The notes under the pieces are model-generated. The model was given only the letters and a program-made list of their open reading frames with translations, was not told the DNA's origin and searched no databases. A program made the position numbers and the translations under genes. Shown piece after piece: positions 63,146-64,000 of a DNA stretch of 64,000 nucleotides (position 1 is the first letter of the stretch; each line of letters begins with the position of its first letter). This DNA is from Betaproteobacteria bacterium. Lineage in GTDB: Bacteria; Pseudomonadota; Gammaproteobacteria; Burkholderiales; Ga0077523. The stretch lies in assembly GCA_016125475.1 (NCBI GenBank), contig WGLR01000036.1:186001-250000 (forward strand). The letters are read 5' to 3'.

Positions 63146-64000
63146 ATGAATGTCGTGTTCCAGGACGCGATCGAGTACGTCCGCGGCATGTGGCGCAGGC
63201 GACTGATCGGGCTGGCGGCCGCGTGGGTGGTCGGCGTGGCGGGTCTGGTGGCGCTTGCAGTCGCGCCAGACAAGTACGAGGCGTCGGCGAGGGTGTTCGT
63301 CGACACGCAATCGGTGCTGAAACCGCTCATGAGCGGCCTGGCCGTGCAGCCCAACGTCGAGCAGCAGGTCGGCATGCTCAGCCGGACGCTTCTGAGTCGT
63401 CCGAACATCGAGAAGCTGATCCGGATGGCCGACCTCGATCTCGACGTGGAGACTCCGGAACAGAAGGATGCCCTGAGCGACAGGCTGATCAAGAACATCA
63501 CCGTGTCGGGTTCGCCCGGAGACAATCTCTACACGATCAGCTACCGGGATGCGAACACGGCCCGCGCGAAGCGCGTCGTGGATTCCCTGCTCACGATCTT
63601 CGTGGAGTCCGGTCTCGGGGGCAATCGTCGCGATACGCAGAAGGCACAGCAGTTCATCGATCAGCAGATCCAGGACTACGAGCGCCGACTCGAGGAAGCC
63701 GAGCGTCGCCTCAAGGACTTCCAGTTGCGCAATCTGAACCAGATGGGCAGCGCCGGCAACACGCTCCAGTCCGTCTCCGAGCTGGAGTCCCAGCTCAGCA
63801 GCGCGATGGTCGAGCTGCGGGCGGCCACGCAGTCGCGCGACGCGCTCAAGCGCGAACTCGCCGGCGAGGAACCGGTGTTCCTGCCGGACCCCAGCTACGA
63901 CGAGGGCGGCTCCTCGGACATCGCGGTGCCGGAACTGGACGGGCGAATCGATGCACTGAAGCAGAAGCTCGACGAACTGTTGCGGAGCTATACCGACGAG
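63146..64000 (+). CDS. Polysaccharide chain-length determinant (Wzz/GumC type, XrtA system), partial
   Basis: The frame opens at 63146 and is still open at the window end (285 codons seen). It begins MNVVFQDAIEYVRGMWRRRL, then a membrane helix (about 21-43), then a Wzz domain (PDKYEASARVFVDTQSVLKPLMSGL), then long coiled coil (IDQQIQDYERRLEEAERRLKDFQLRNL). This is the layout of the chain-length regulators of exosortase-type exopolysaccharide loci. The family is typically about 500 residues, so roughly half is missing. It lies 56 bases after the export lipoprotein gene and is surely in the same operon. Confidence 0.9.
   Translation, partial: MNVVFQDAIEYVRGMWRRRLIGLAAAWVVGVAGLVALAVAPDKYEASARVFVDTQSVLKPLMSGLAVQPNVEQQVGMLSRTLLSRPNIEKLIRMADLDLDVETPEQKDALSDRLIKNITVSGSPGDNLYTISYRDANTARAKRVVDSLLTIFVESGLGGNRRDTQKAQQFIDQQIQDYERRLEEAERRLKDFQLRNLNQMGSAGNTLQSVSELESQLSSAMVELRAATQSRDALKRELAGEEPVFLPDPSYDEGGSSDIAVPELDGRIDALKQKLDELLRSYTDE

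Overview
The window is GC-rich chromosomal DNA that reads like a betaproteobacterium. Support comes from several gene arrangements: prmA-accC-accB-aroQ with a tlpA/cutA block; algZ-algR placed beside hemC-hemD-hemX-hemY and divergent from argH; torF-glnK-amtB divergent from ubiK-comM; a gshA/gshB pair with the proteobacterial (non-E. coli) type of gshA; and an exosortase/PEP-CTERM type exopolysaccharide locus. The genus cannot be told from the sequence alone. I saw no rRNA, tRNA, CRISPR array, insertion sequence or prophage; nearly everything looks like resident chromosome.

Layout. 0.4-8.3 kb (minus strand): thiol peroxidase, a DUF3426 zinc-ribbon membrane protein, prmA, the biotin carboxylase pair accC/accB, aroQ, a TlpA thioredoxin, a stand-alone DsbD N-terminal domain, cutA and a YeeZ-like epimerase. 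8.3-18.5 kb: a 2Fe-2S flavin reductase (+), the heme genes hemC-D-X-Y and an AlgZ/AlgR two-component pair (-), then argH and a fructosamine-kinase-like gene (+). 18.6-31.6 kb (+): a complete branched-chain-amino-acid-type ABC importer behind a good sigma-70 promoter, two large membrane GGDEF-EAL c-di-GMP proteins, and between them a cystathionine-type PLP enzyme and dsbB. 31.6-33.8 kb (-): gshA-gshB. 34.1-44.3 kb (+): nine tightly packed genes that best fit the N-methylglutamate pathway of methylamine use (mgdABCD, gmaS, mgsABC and a cupin-XRE regulator). Convergent to it lies torF-glnK-amtB (-), with a readable sigma-54 promoter and NtrC site. 47.6-53.4 kb (+): ubiK, comM and cobalamin-dependent metH. 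53.5-60.7 kb (+): a CbiM-like permease, a secreted zinc peptidase, small membrane proteins, an amidase, a secreted unknown protein and mgtE. 60.8-64 kb: an exosortase-associated acyltransferase (-) and the first two genes of an exopolysaccharide export operon (+), the second cut by the window end.

How the genes may work together. Methylammonium is a classical AmtB substrate, so the NtrC-controlled amtB operon next to the N-methylglutamate genes suggests a nitrogen-scavenging unit: uptake, conversion to gamma-glutamylmethylamide and N-methylglutamate, and oxidation back to glutamate. The most striking regulatory element is upstream of metH. A TTGACA promoter is followed, almost at the expected +1, by a sequence closely resembling the SAM-II (metA-type) riboswitch, then a strong intrinsic terminator, then metH. 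A second sigma-54 promoter sits in a gene-free leader of about 0.8 kb ahead of the exopolysaccharide operon, in keeping with sigma-54 control of exosortase loci in this group.
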